NCBI GenBank assembly: GCA_963732875.1
Contig: CAVTBD010000002.1
Location: forward strand, 124,001-188,000
DNA from: WHSO01 sp963732875
GTDB taxonomy: Bacteria; Pseudomonadota; Alphaproteobacteria; SMXQ01
Length of the DNA stretch: 64,000 bases
Direction of reading: 5' to 3'
Below are positions 42,077 through 50,496 of the stretch, one piece after another. The notes below the pieces were generated by a model. The model was not told the origin of the DNA, made no database searches, and saw nothing but the letters and a program-made list of their open reading frames with translations. How positions within the stretch are numbered: the first letter of the stretch is position 1; each line of letters starts with the position of its first letter. Made by a program: the position numbers and the translations under genes.

Positions 42077-43348
42077 TCAGCCCTTGCAGGTGACGTGCTG
42101 GGCCGAGTCGCCGTCGCCCAGATACTTGATGTCGCAGGTCATTCCCGCCTTGATCGCCTTGCGCTTGGCCTTCTTGCCGTTGACCTTGATCTTGGTGCCC
42201 GACAGGTTGGCGCTGACGCTTTTGCCGGCGTCGCTGAAGAAGATGCTGCGCCCTTTCACGCGCTGGATCTTCGCACCCTTGACGTTCTTCCAGTTGAGCT
42301 TGGCTTCCTGGATGGACGACGGATTGACCTGGGTCGCCGCGTTGGCGCGGTCGATGATCGTCTTCGGAATCGCGAACAGCTTCTTGACGTGGTTCTGGAC
42401 CTGCTCGCCGGTGATCGGCGACAGCGGCAGGTGCGCCTTCCTGGCGGTAGCCTGGAACTTGGGGTCCTTCATGGTCGCCGTGAAGGCCGCGCGCAGGGCC
42501 GCGACCTTGTCGGCGGGCGTGCCCGGCGGCGCCACGTAGGGACGGCCCATGTACTGGCGCGCCACCAGGAACTCGAGCACGGTCCGGTCCTGGGGCGTTT
42601 TGGCGAGGTCGAGCACCAGCGGCACGTCCTTGAGGTCGGCATTCTTCTCCATGCCGGTCTGCACCAGGATGTGGATCTTGCCGGCCTTGATCTCGGGCAG
42701 CACCTGGGTCTGCAGGCTGTCCCAGCCGATCCCGCACAAGCCGCCGACCTCGCCGCGCTCCATGGCGAGGAACACCGAGCTGCTGCTGGGATAGCCCTTG
42801 ATGATCTTGAACTTGGTGCCGGTCAGGCTGTTCATGAAGGCGGCGACGAGCTGGGTGGACGAGCTCGCCGAGCCGGTCGCGCCGACCAGCAGCTGCTTGT
42901 GCATGGCGTCCTGGATCGTCTTGACGCCCGAAGAGTCGCTGCTGACGCAGGTGGAGGTGAGCTGGTTGGCGCTGCCGAGCCAGTTGAAATTGACCGACTT
43001 GAACTGGACCCTGGAGCCGAGCAGCTCGTCCACCACGATGGTGTTGTGGACGCCGGCGATCTCGATGCCGTCCTTGCGCGCCTTGTTGTACATGTAGCCG
43101 GCGAGCACGAGGCCCGAGGCGCCGGGCATGTTCTTGACGACGATGGCCGGATGGCCGGCGAGATGGTCGCCGAAGTGGCGCGCCACGGCCCGGGCGTAGC
43201 CGTCGTAGCCGCCGCCGGGGGCCGAGCCCACGAACAGGCTCATGGTCTTGCCCTTGTAGAAATCGCCGATGGTGTCGGCCCGGGCGGCGACGGGCGCGGT
43301 CACGACGGCGGCGGCGAGCGCCGGAACGAGGAGATGCCTGGGGTTCAT
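42077..43348 (-). CDS. TctC solute-binding protein with C-terminal beta-type domain
   Basis: The 423-residue protein starts MNPRHLLVPALAAAVVTAPV, a signal peptide ending near ARADT, behind CAGGGAGC. Binding motifs include GSAPGGGYDGYARAVARHFG, NMPGASGLVLAGYMYN and KGYPSSSSVFLAMERGEVGG. Unusually, the first domain contains CVSSDSSG and a second Cys in GLCGIG. The C-terminal extension (about residues 340-423) is Lys-rich and ends NGKKAKRKAIKAGMTCDIKY, then HVTCKG, like the TctC proteins at 32628 and 61004. It is a single gene flanked by a terminator, with no permease beside it. Confidence 0.9.
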   Translation of the reverse strand: MNPRHLLVPALAAAVVTAPVAARADTIGDFYKGKTMSLFVGSAPGGGYDGYARAVARHFGDHLAGHPAIVVKNMPGASGLVLAGYMYNKARKDGIEIAGVHNTIVVDELLGSRVQFKSVNFNWLGSANQLTSTCVSSDSSGVKTIQDAMHKQLLVGATGSASSSTQLVAAFMNSLTGTKFKIIKGYPSSSSVFLAMERGEVGGLCGIGWDSLQTQVLPEIKAGKIHILVQTGMEKNADLKDVPLVLDLAKTPQDRTVLEFLVARQYMGRPYVAPPGTPADKVAALRAAFTATMKDPKFQATARKAHLPLSPITGEQVQNHVKKLFAIPKTIIDRANAATQVNPSSIQEAKLNWKNVKGAKIQRVKGRSIFFSDAGKSVSANLSGTKIKVNGKKAKRKAIKAGMTCDIKYLGDGDSAQHVTCKG

Positions 43349-43490
43349 GAAATCGTGCTCCCTGTCGGTTGGCTCCGGGCTGCGCCGGATTTTGGCGAAG
43401 TTTAACACAGGGCGGCCCCCCGGCAAGGCGGCGACGGGCGCGGGAAAGCGCGCCCCCGGTGTATCATTTACGCGCCCTCGAAGATTCCAC

Positions 43491-43519
43491 TTGTTCTTGT
43501 TTCGTTCTTACGCTATAAG
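43491..43519 (+). promoter_or_regulatory. Sigma70-type promoter
   Basis: TTGTTC (43491-43496), a 17-nt spacer and TATAAG (43514-43519) make a good promoter directed to the right, upstream of a 400-nt stretch with strong secondary structure but no convincing gene. Confidence 0.55.
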
Positions 43520-43787
43520 GGCGGTGTCGTATTCGATCGCCGGCTGTCCGGATCCTGCAGGACGGATAGCGGCCAAGGGTCCGACAGGCCGTCCGCCCCG
43601 TTGGGCGGGAGGCCCGTATCGGAGAGTGCGCGGGCGCTTCCCAGCCGGAGGGCTGCGACGTTTCTGCCTCCTCAGGTGCACCTCGGTAAACCGCGTAGCG
43701 TCGCAGCAAGGCGGGAGGAAGGCTTAAAAGATGTGGGCGGACTAAACGCTGAAATCCGAACGGGACACCCCGCGGCAGCTCCCCGTA
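43520..43787 (+). ncRNA. Candidate structured non-coding RNA or long leader
   Basis: Downstream of the promoter at 43491-43519 three strong hairpins follow: 43539-43550 pairing 43563-43573; GGCC/CCGCCC pairing GGGCGG/GGCC at 43587-43614 around CGTT; and GCTGCGACG (43652-43660) pairing CGTCGCAGC (43699-43707). GGTGTC at 43523-43528 can pair with GACACC at 43764-43769, and TTCG with CGAA just inside, closing a multibranched fold of about 250 nt. No open reading frame here looks coding. I could not match it to RNase P, tmRNA, SRP or a known riboswitch; 6S RNA is possible but not shown. It could instead be the leader of the small gene at 43957. Ends are approximate. Confidence 0.35.
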
Positions 43788-43956
43788 CCACCCCTTACCT
43801 CCCAGGGATTCCAGGCGCCAAGGTGGTGTTTCAGCGCCGAGGCCCGCGCATGTCCGAACCAGGATATGCAACGTTCCCCCATGCCGAAAAGCACCCTGCC
43901 AAAAAGATGGGCGCGCGCTATGAATGACATGGCGTGAACGCGGAGAGGGGAGAGCC

Positions 43957-44154
43957 ATGCTGCCGGAGGCCGGACTGCTGATCATCATTTTCATCGTCGC
44001 CGGGCTGGCGGCCCTGTGGGCGCTCGAGATATCGCGGGCGACGGGCCGGGCCGTGGACGAGCTCGAGAAAATCAACGAGACGCTGACGGAAGTGACGGCC
44101 CGCCTCGAGGCCATCGAGGACCGCCTGCTGGATAGACGAGACCACGAACACTGA
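43957..44154 (+). CDS. Small single-pass membrane protein with coiled coil
   Basis: The 65-residue product begins MLPEAGLLIIIFIVAGLAAL, one transmembrane helix, followed by a charged heptad-like helix (VDELEKINETLTEVTARLEA) and a short acidic/His tail. The ATG follows GAGAGGGGAGAG. The shape suggests a small inner-membrane protein that oligomerises through a cytosolic coiled coil. It is not recognised as any named family. It lies 84 nt before the M20 gene and downstream of the structured-RNA candidate. Confidence 0.65.
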   Translation: MLPEAGLLIIIFIVAGLAALWALEISRATGRAVDELEKINETLTEVTARLEAIEDRLLDRRDHEH

Positions 44155-44238
44155 GCCTTGTCGTTGCCCGCCCGGTAGCGGGCCGCTATCGTTGAGCCAG
44201 GAAACGGCCGCCGTTCGATGCGGCCGGGGAGGAAGCCC

Positions 44239-45696
44239 ATGGACGGATCGAACCTGCCGCGCGAGAAGCGCATCGCCTTCGAGGTGATCGAGCGCAACGC
44301 GCGCGCCATCGCGCTCACCGGCGACAACATCTTCTACTTCGGCGAGCTCGGGAACCAGGAATACGAGAGCGCCGCGCTGATGTCGGGCCTTCTGGAGAAG
44401 GAAGGCTTCGCAATCGAGCGCGGCATGTCGGGCTTCCCCACCTCGTTCCTTGCCACCTACGGTTCGGGCGAGCCGGTGATCGCCATCCATACCGAGTTCG
44501 ACGCCAATCCCGACAACAGTCAGCAGGCGGGCATTCCCGAGAGCAAGCCGATCGTCGCGGGGGCGCCGGGCCATTGCGAGGGCCACAACGTCAACGCCGC
44601 GGTGATGATCGGCGCCGCCATCGCCGTCAAGCGCGCCATGGAACAGTGCGGGCTCAAGGGCACCATCAAGGTGCTGGGTGCACCGGCCGAGGAGCAGGTT
44701 CTGTCGCGGCCCTATTTCGTGCGTGACGGCTATTTCGACGACGTCGACGTGGCGCTGCATCCGCACATCGGCCCGGAGCTGTCGGTCGGCTACGGGTTGC
44801 AGCAGTTTGCGCTGATCTCGGCGACTTTCACCTTCCACGGCGAAACCGCGCACGCCGGCACCGCGCCGTGGAAGGGGCGCGACGCGCTCGACGGGGTGAT
44901 GCTGATGGACGCGGGCCTCGCCCAGTACCGCGAGCACATGCTGCCGACCAGCCGCCTGCACCGCGTCATCACCGAGGGCGGCCTGCAGCCCAACGTGATC
45001 CCGAAGCGCGCGACGATGTGGTGGTACTTCCGCGATGCCAGCGCCGAGGGTGCCCGGAAGCTGTTCGAGCAGGCCAAGCGCATCGCCGAGGGCGCGGCGC
45101 TGATGACCAACACCACATGGGAACATACCGTGCTGTCCGCCGTGTGGCCGACGCGCGGCAACCGCACCGTGGCGGAGGCCGTGCAGCGCAACATCGAGCA
45201 GATCGGCCATCCCCGGTGGAGCGCCGACGAGCACGCGCTCGCCCGCCGGCTGCAGGAGCGCGCCGGTGTCACGGTCGAGGGCTTGCGCGACAAGATGCCG
45301 CCGTTCAAGGGCGAGGTGCGCCAGCGGCCGTCCGCCAACGACGGCGGCGACGTCTCGTGGAAGGTGCCGATGGTGAAGTTCTATTTCCCGGCCAACATCC
45401 CCAACATCGGCTTCCATCACTGGGCGGCGGGCGTTGCGCTCGCCACCTCGATCGCCCACAAGGGCGCGCTCGCCGGGGCCAAGGTGCTGGCGGCCTCCGC
45501 GCTCGATTTCCTGATGAATCCGGAACTCGTGGCCGAGGCCAAGCGCACTTTCAAAGAAGAGCTCGGCGGCGTCACCTACCATCCGCTGCTGCCGGTGGGC
45601 GCGGAGCCGCCCAAGACGCTCAACCGCGACAAGATGGAGCCGTTCAGGGCTGCCATGCGCGCCCATTACCTCGCCGAGAAGCCGGAGTTCGTGTGA
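44239..45696 (+). CDS. M20-family amidohydrolase (AbgB-like)
   Basis: The 485-residue protein resembles the AbgB subgroup of M20 peptidases, which hydrolyse amide bonds of aminobenzoyl-glutamate-like compounds. Metal-site regions visible are IHTEFDANPDNSQQ, GHCEGHNVNAAVMIG, GAPAEEQV and ALHPHIGPE, with a lid-domain FHGETAHAGTAPWKG. The GHN variant in place of GHD is normal for this subgroup. The start (MDGSNLPREK) has GGGGAGGAAG upstream. Insertions make it longer than E. coli-type hydrolases. It lies 49 nt before the gentisate dioxygenase homologue and may release an aromatic acid from a conjugate. Confidence 0.85.
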   Translation: MDGSNLPREKRIAFEVIERNARAIALTGDNIFYFGELGNQEYESAALMSGLLEKEGFAIERGMSGFPTSFLATYGSGEPVIAIHTEFDANPDNSQQAGIPESKPIVAGAPGHCEGHNVNAAVMIGAAIAVKRAMEQCGLKGTIKVLGAPAEEQVLSRPYFVRDGYFDDVDVALHPHIGPELSVGYGLQQFALISATFTFHGETAHAGTAPWKGRDALDGVMLMDAGLAQYREHMLPTSRLHRVITEGGLQPNVIPKRATMWWYFRDASAEGARKLFEQAKRIAEGAALMTNTTWEHTVLSAVWPTRGNRTVAEAVQRNIEQIGHPRWSADEHALARRLQERAGVTVEGLRDKMPPFKGEVRQRPSANDGGDVSWKVPMVKFYFPANIPNIGFHHWAAGVALATSIAHKGALAGAKVLAASALDFLMNPELVAEAKRTFKEELGGVTYHPLLPVGAEPPKTLNRDKMEPFRAAMRAHYLAEKPEFV

Positions 45697-45745
45697 GGCG
45701 CGCCCCGGTCTATAATCGCGTCACGTCACCACTCAGGAGCAGTCC

Positions 45746-46792
45746 ATGTCCCAGCTCGGCACCCTCGAAGAGCTTCCGCGCGACTACCGCGACAGCCTGA
45801 CCAGTAACAACCTGCTGCCGCTTTGGCCTAACCTGCGCGCGGTGATGCCCTACGGCAAGCCGGCGCGGCGTTCGGACGCGGTGCTGTGGCGCTACGACGA
45901 TGTCCGCCCGCTGCTCTTGAAGGCGGGCGAGCTGACGCCGATCGAGAAGGCCGAGCGGCGCGTGCTGGCGCTCGCCAATCCCGGCCTCGGCCTCGCCAAC
46001 ATGATGGCGACGCCGTCGATCTACATCGGCATGCAGCTGATCCTGCCGGGCGAGAGCGCGCCCAATCACCGCCACACGCCGTCGGCGATCCGCTGCGTAG
46101 TCGAGGGCGGCGGCGGCTTCACCACCGTCGAGGGCGAGAAGTGTCCGATGGAGAAGGGCGACCTGATCCTGACGCCGTCGGGCATGTGGCACGAGCACGG
46201 CCACGAGGGCAGCAAGCCGGTGATCTGGATGGACGCGCTCGACCTGCCGCTGGTCTATTACCTGGAGGCGTCGTACTGCGTCGACGGCAAGTCGCAGCCG
46301 CTGCGCAATGCGCCCGACTCGTCCCAGACCCGCTACCGGCGCGCCGGCCTCGTGCCCTATGCCAGCCTGTCGCGCCCGCGCGGGCCCTATCCGCTGATCC
46401 GTTATCCCTGGACCGAGGTGCGCGAGGCGCTCGGCGCGCTCGCCCAGGACACCGAATTGGGCCAGCCCGTGTGGCTCGCCTACGTCAACCCCGAGACCGG
46501 CTTCGAATGCCTGCCGACGCTCGGCTTCTCTGCGGTCATGGTGCGCCCGGGCGAGACCGTGACCCCGGCCGCGCGCTCATGCTCGACCGTGATCCACGTG
46601 ATCGAGGGCGAGGGCGAGGGCGACGTGGACGCGACCCACCTGACGTTCGGCGAGAACGACACCTTCGTGGTGCCGACCCATGCGCGGCTCACCATCGCCA
46701 ACCGCTCGGCCAAGAGCCCGCTCTACCTGTTCGTGGTGGACGACGCGCCGCTGCAGCGCAAGCTCGGCTTCTACGAGGAATTCCCGGCCTAA
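45746..46792 (+). CDS. Gentisate 1,2-dioxygenase
   Basis: This 348-residue bicupin is the copy closest to authentic gentisate 1,2-dioxygenase, an Fe(II) enzyme that opens gentisate to maleylpyruvate. It has LALANPGLGLANMMATPSIY, NHRHTPSAIRCVVEGGGGF with HxH, and MWHEHGHEGSKPVIWMDALD near residue 150. The second barrel (PAARSCSTVIHVIEGEG, THARLTIAN) lacks metal ligands, as is normal for the family. The ATG follows AGGAG. It follows the M20 hydrolase and is the last plus-strand gene before the tonB locus. No maleylpyruvate isomerase is seen nearby. Confidence 0.8.
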   Translation: MSQLGTLEELPRDYRDSLTSNNLLPLWPNLRAVMPYGKPARRSDAVLWRYDDVRPLLLKAGELTPIEKAERRVLALANPGLGLANMMATPSIYIGMQLILPGESAPNHRHTPSAIRCVVEGGGGFTTVEGEKCPMEKGDLILTPSGMWHEHGHEGSKPVIWMDALDLPLVYYLEASYCVDGKSQPLRNAPDSSQTRYRRAGLVPYASLSRPRGPYPLIRYPWTEVREALGALAQDTELGQPVWLAYVNPETGFECLPTLGFSAVMVRPGETVTPAARSCSTVIHVIEGEGEGDVDATHLTFGENDTFVVPTHARLTIANRSAKSPLYLFVVDDAPLQRKLGFYEEFPA

Positions 46793-46800
46793 GGAATTGT

Positions 46801-46932
46801 TCGTCATCGCCCGGGGCGCGCCCAACTGGCGCGCAAACCAAAGAGAGCGGGCATTCAGCCCGCGGGCCGGGCGATCTTCATGCCAAGGCGTGCTCCGCAC
46901 GGCAGATGCCCCGGACGAGCCGGGGCATGACG
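46801..46932. repeat. Intergenic palindromic repeat / terminator-like hairpin
   Basis: TGCCCCGG-ACGAG-CCGGGGCA (46907-46927) forms an 8-bp hairpin; further out, CATCGCCCGG (from 46805) pairs with CCGGGCGAT (from 46867). The composite palindrome lies between convergent genes and resembles dispersed proteobacterial repeats. No gene is seen in 46793-46950. Confidence 0.5.
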
Positions 46933-46950
46933 AATTCAAGTCATGAGATT

Positions 46951-47798
46951 CTAATTCGCCGACAGCTTGAACGTCACCGGCACCTCGACCGTGCCGGGCA
47001 CCGCGCGGCCGCCGCGCCGCGCCGGTTCGAACCGCCAGCGCGCCAGCGCCGCGAGGGCCGCCCGGTCGAGACGGTCATGGCCGCTCGAACGGGCCACCTC
47101 GACCCGCTCGGCGCGGCCCGCGTCGCTCACGATCACCCGCACCACGACCCGGCCCTGCTCGCCGCGCTCGCGCGCGAGCCAGGGATAGTCGGGACGCGGG
47201 TTGGCGAGGCCGGGCAGGCCGTAGCGCGGCGGCGTGAGAGACTCATCGGCCGCGGTGCTGCCGCCGGACGGCGTATCGTCGGGCGTGCGCGCGGCAAGCT
47301 GCGGCGGTGGTGTCACCGGCGGCGCAACTTCCGCTGAGTCCTTCGGCGCGGCCGCCACCTGTTTCGGCGCGGGGGCCGGTAGCGGTGCGGGCTTTGGTGC
47401 CGGTGCCGGGGCTGCGTCGGCCTTGGGTGGTGGCGGCTTGTGCGGCGGTGCCTTGAACACGATGGGCGGATCGACGCGCGGATCGGGCGTGACCGGCTTG
47501 GGCGGCGGTGGAGCGATCTCCGCGCGGGCCGGGGTCACGTGGGGCGCGGGCGGTTGACGAGCGGCGCGGGCTGATGGCGTGCCGTGCTTGCCGGCGCGGC
47601 GTTGTCCACCGGCTTGGCATCGGGCGCCTCGATCATCACCATGGCGACCATCTGCGCAGGCACGGGCACGGGCGTGCCGGTGCCGCCGAGCCACAGCACC
47701 GCGCCCAGCACCACGCCGTGAAGGGCGAGCGAGGCCGCGAGCGCCAGCATCAGCGAATTGCGCGGCCGGGCCGACCTCAAGGGGGCGACGGCGATCAT
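46951..47798 (-). pseudogene. tonB: TonB protein, frameshifted
   Basis: TonB couples proton-motive force to outer-membrane receptors. The N-terminal part from ATG 47798 (MIAVAPLRSARPRNSLMLAL, membrane anchor SLALHGVVLGAVLWL) runs to a stop at 47535; the Pro/Lys-rich spacer and the C-terminal TonB domain (YPWLARERGEQGRVVVRVIV, LARWRFEPARRGG) continue in another frame. Adding one C to the run at 47541-47544 (minus strand) joins them through NRPRPHVTPARAE. The ATG overlaps the btuD stop, and the gene is the last of the B12 uptake operon. It may be intact in the real genome. Confidence 0.75.
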
Positions 47799-48587
47799 GG
47801 GCGCGGCCCGTCGCCGATGCGCCCGACCGGCACCACGAACGGCTGGCCGTCCGCCGTGCCGCGATGGACGCGGATGCCATAGGCGTGGGCGAGGTTGTCG
47901 TCGTCGAGTACGCGCTCGGGCGGCCCGTCGGCGATTACGCGGCCGTGGGCCAGCAGCGCCAGCCGGTCGCAGTGGCGCGCGGCGGTGGTGAGGTCGTGCA
48001 TGACCGCGATCACCCCGGCGCCGTCGCGGGCGCGGGCGCGCAGCACCGCCATGACGTCGAGCGCATGGGCCGGATCGAGCCCGGCCACGGGTTCGTCGGC
48101 GAGCAGCACGCGGGCCTCGACCGCGAGTGCGCGCGCCAGCAGCACGCGGGCCCGTTCGCCGCCCGATAGGCGATCGACGGGGCGATCGGCGAGGTTTGTC
48201 ACGTCGCAGGCCGCGAGCGCGCGCGCCACGGCGGCGCGGTCGCCGGCGGAGGGGCCGCGCCACGGGCCGAGATGGGGCAGGCGGCCGAGGCCGACCAGGG
48301 TTTCCACGGTGACCGCCCAGTGGGCGGCGCCGTCCTGGGCCAGGTAGGAAAGCGCGCGTGCCCGCGCATCGTGGTCCAGGACGGCGAGATCGGTCGCCGT
48401 CGAGGGCGACATGTCCTGCCTCGGGCGCGAGCAGGCCCGCGAGCACGCGCAGGAGGGTGGTCTTGCCGGCGCCGTTGGGGCCGATCAAGCCGACCACCTC
48501 GCCTGCCGCCAGGGCGAGGCCAACACCGTCCAGCACCCGGCGCGGGCCGAACGATACGGAAATATCGCGGGCCTCCAGGAGGGTCAT
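47795..48587 (-). pseudogene. btuD: Cobalamin/Fe-siderophore ABC transporter ATPase, frameshifted
   Basis: From ATG 48587 (MTLLEARDISVSFGPRRVLD) the first frame contains Walker A GPNGAGKTTLLRVLAG; the rest, in another frame, has DRLSGGERARVLLARAL (signature), RVLLADEPVAGLDP (Walker B) and VMHDLTTAARHCDR (switch His). Removing one C opposite the GG at 48392-48393 joins them as LDGDDLAVLDHDARAR. All ATPase motifs are otherwise intact. It overlaps btuC and tonB by ATGA. It energises import with BtuC. The indel may be a sequencing error. Confidence 0.75.
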
Positions 48588-49609
48588 GTCATTGCCCTCC
48601 GGTGCGAGACCACCAGCCACAGGAAGAACGGTGCGCCCACCAGCGCGGTGATGACGCCGAGCTTGAGCTCGAAGCCGGGGATGATCACGCGCACGGCGAC
48701 ATCGGCGGCGAGCGTGAGCGCCGCGCCGCCGAGCGCGCTCGCGGGCAGGAGCGCGCCCGGGCGATGGCCGACGAACGGGCGCAGCAGGTGGGGCACGACC
48801 AGGCCGACGAAGCCGATCGCGCCCGCCACCGCTGTCGCCGCGCCGATGGCGAGCGCGGTGCCGACGACCAGCCGCGTGCGCAGGCCGCGGAGATCGACGC
48901 CGAGCGTGCCGGCGGTGTCCTCGCCCAGCGTGAGCGCGTCGAGCGCGCGCGCGGTGGTGGCGAGCACCGCGCAGCCGGCGAGGATGAAGGGCGTGGCCAG
49001 CCAGACGTGGACGAAACTGCGGTCGGCGAGCGAGCCCATCATCCAGAACACGATCTCGAGCGCCGCGAACGGGCTCGGCGCGAGGTTGAGGATCAGGGCG
49101 GTGAGCGCGGCGGCGAAGCTGGTGACGGCGATGCCGGCGAGGATCAGCGACAGGCTACCGGTATCGCGCCCGGCCAGTATCTGGACCACGGTGACGCCGA
49201 GGAGCGCGCCGGCGATGCCGCCGAGCGGCAGGGCCAATGCGAAGGCGCCCGCGATGCCGGTGTAGAGCGTGAGCACCGCGCCGAGGGCGCCCGACGCCGA
49301 CACGCCGATCAGGCCGGGCTCGGCCAGCGGGTTGCGCAGGTAGCCCTGGAGCGCCGCGCCCGACAGCCCGAGCGCGCCGCCGATCAGGAGCGCGAGGATG
49401 GCGCGCGGCAGGCGCACCTCGATGATGATGATGTGGATGCCGCGGCGCACGCCGCCGAACACCGCCTCGAACACGCTGCCGAGCCCGATCCCGGCCGGGC
49501 CGATAGCGAGCGAGGCGACGAAGCAGACCGCGACGATCACCGCGAGTGCGGCCAGCACCAGCGCGTAGCTGGGGCGGCTGCGGGCGGCGGGGAGGGCGTG
49601 GGCGCTCAT
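48584..49609 (-). CDS. btuC: Cobalamin ABC transporter permease (FecCD/BtuC family)
   Basis: The 341-residue membrane protein has the many hydrophobic helices of FecCD-type permeases and their conserved segments VRLPRAILALLIGGALGLSG, QGYLRNPLAEPGLIGVSASGALG and GFVGLVVPHLLRPFVGHRPG, the last being the ATPase-coupling region. The ATG (MSAHALPAAR) overlaps the binding-protein stop by ATGA and the stop overlaps btuD. Cobalamin rather than iron-siderophore is inferred from the upstream cobalamin riboswitch. Confidence 0.9.
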   Translation of the reverse strand: MSAHALPAARSRPSYALVLAALAVIVAVCFVASLAIGPAGIGLGSVFEAVFGGVRRGIHIIIIEVRLPRAILALLIGGALGLSGAALQGYLRNPLAEPGLIGVSASGALGAVLTLYTGIAGAFALALPLGGIAGALLGVTVVQILAGRDTGSLSLILAGIAVTSFAAALTALILNLAPSPFAALEIVFWMMGSLADRSFVHVWLATPFILAGCAVLATTARALDALTLGEDTAGTLGVDLRGLRTRLVVGTALAIGAATAVAGAIGFVGLVVPHLLRPFVGHRPGALLPASALGGAALTLAADVAVRVIIPGFELKLGVITALVGAPFFLWLVVSHRRAMT

Positions 49610-50496
49610 GGCCGCCCCGCCTTTTCGGAGAGACGCAGGCGGGCGGCGGCGAGCCGCGCCACCGCGTCGGCGATGGCGGGTACCGGGCACGCCCACATGT
49701 GCTGGTCGATGCGGACGATGCGCCGTGGCGGGAACGCCGCGCGCAACGCTGGATGCTTCAGGGTCTCGGCGGCGAGCGACGGGAAGTCCTGACGCAGGCG
49801 GCCGAGGATGAGGAGATCGGGCCGGGCCGCGATCACGGTCTCGAGCGGCAGGTAGGCGACGCCTTCGAGGTGGCGCTTGGTGGCGAAATTGGCGAAGCCC
49901 GCCGCGCGGATCGAGGCGGCAGCGAGGGTGTCGGCGCCGGAGCTGATGCCGTTGGCCTCGTAAAGCGCGGCGACCGGCCGCGCGCCCGTGACCGGCGGGA
50001 TCGCGGCCATGCGCGCGCGGAACCTCGCGATCAGGGCTTCGCCGCGCGCCTCTTCGCCGATCGCCTTTGCGACCAAGCGTATGTGGACCGGCACGTCGGC
50101 GAGCGAGGTGGCGAGCGGCAGGGTCACGACGCGGTAGCCGAGCCGGCGCAGCAGGTCGACGGTATAGTTCGCGGCATGGGCGCCGCCGCCGGCGAGCACG
50201 AGGTCGGGATCGAGCGGCAGGATTTCCTCGGCGAGCCCGTGGTTGAGGCGGAACCGTGTCGCCTCGTCGGCCATCACCGAGGAGGCGGGATCGGCGGCGA
50301 GGAAGCTGATCGAGGCGATACGGCCGGGATCGGCCAGCATCATCACGAGCTGGTCGGTGCACAGGTTGATCGAGACGATGCGGCGCGGCGCCCCGGCACG
50401 GGCCGGGAACGCCGCCACCACAGCGAGCAGCAGGGCCGCGACCATGGCAGTGCCCGCGCGTCGCGCCGATCGTGTCATGGTCGTGGCCCGTGCCAT
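49606..50496 (-). CDS. btuF: Periplasmic cobalamin-binding protein (BtuF-like)
   Basis: The 296-residue protein has a signal peptide (RRAGTAMVAALLLAVVAAFP, cleavage near ARAGAP) and the class III binding-protein features RRIVSINLCTDQLVMML and LPLDPDLVLAGGGAH. It would hand the corrinoid to BtuCD. The ATG at 50496 shares its A with the TAA stop of the receptor gene (TAATG); an ATG six codons later is an alternative start. Substrate assignment rests on operon context. Confidence 0.85.
   Translation of the reverse strand: MARATTMTRSARRAGTAMVAALLLAVVAAFPARAGAPRRIVSINLCTDQLVMMLADPGRIASISFLAADPASSVMADEATRFRLNHGLAEEILPLDPDLVLAGGGAHAANYTVDLLRRLGYRVVTLPLATSLADVPVHIRLVAKAIGEEARGEALIARFRARMAAIPPVTGARPVAALYEANGISSGADTLAAASIRAAGFANFATKRHLEGVAYLPLETVIAARPDLLILGRLRQDFPSLAAETLKHPALRAAFPPRRIVRIDQHMWACPVPAIADAVARLAAARLRLSEKAGRP

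Noticed and set aside
43520..43930. RNase P RNA, tmRNA or SRP RNA
   Set aside because: The conserved RNase P GAGGAAAGTCC and ACAGAA-type elements, the tmRNA tag and acceptor features and the SRP GGAAGGAAGCAGCC-type loop were not found on either strand.
43269..43957. Several short open frames in the 43.3-43.9 kb region
   Set aside because: They overlap strong hairpins, lack ribosome sites and show no protein-like pattern; a structured RNA or leader explains the region better.
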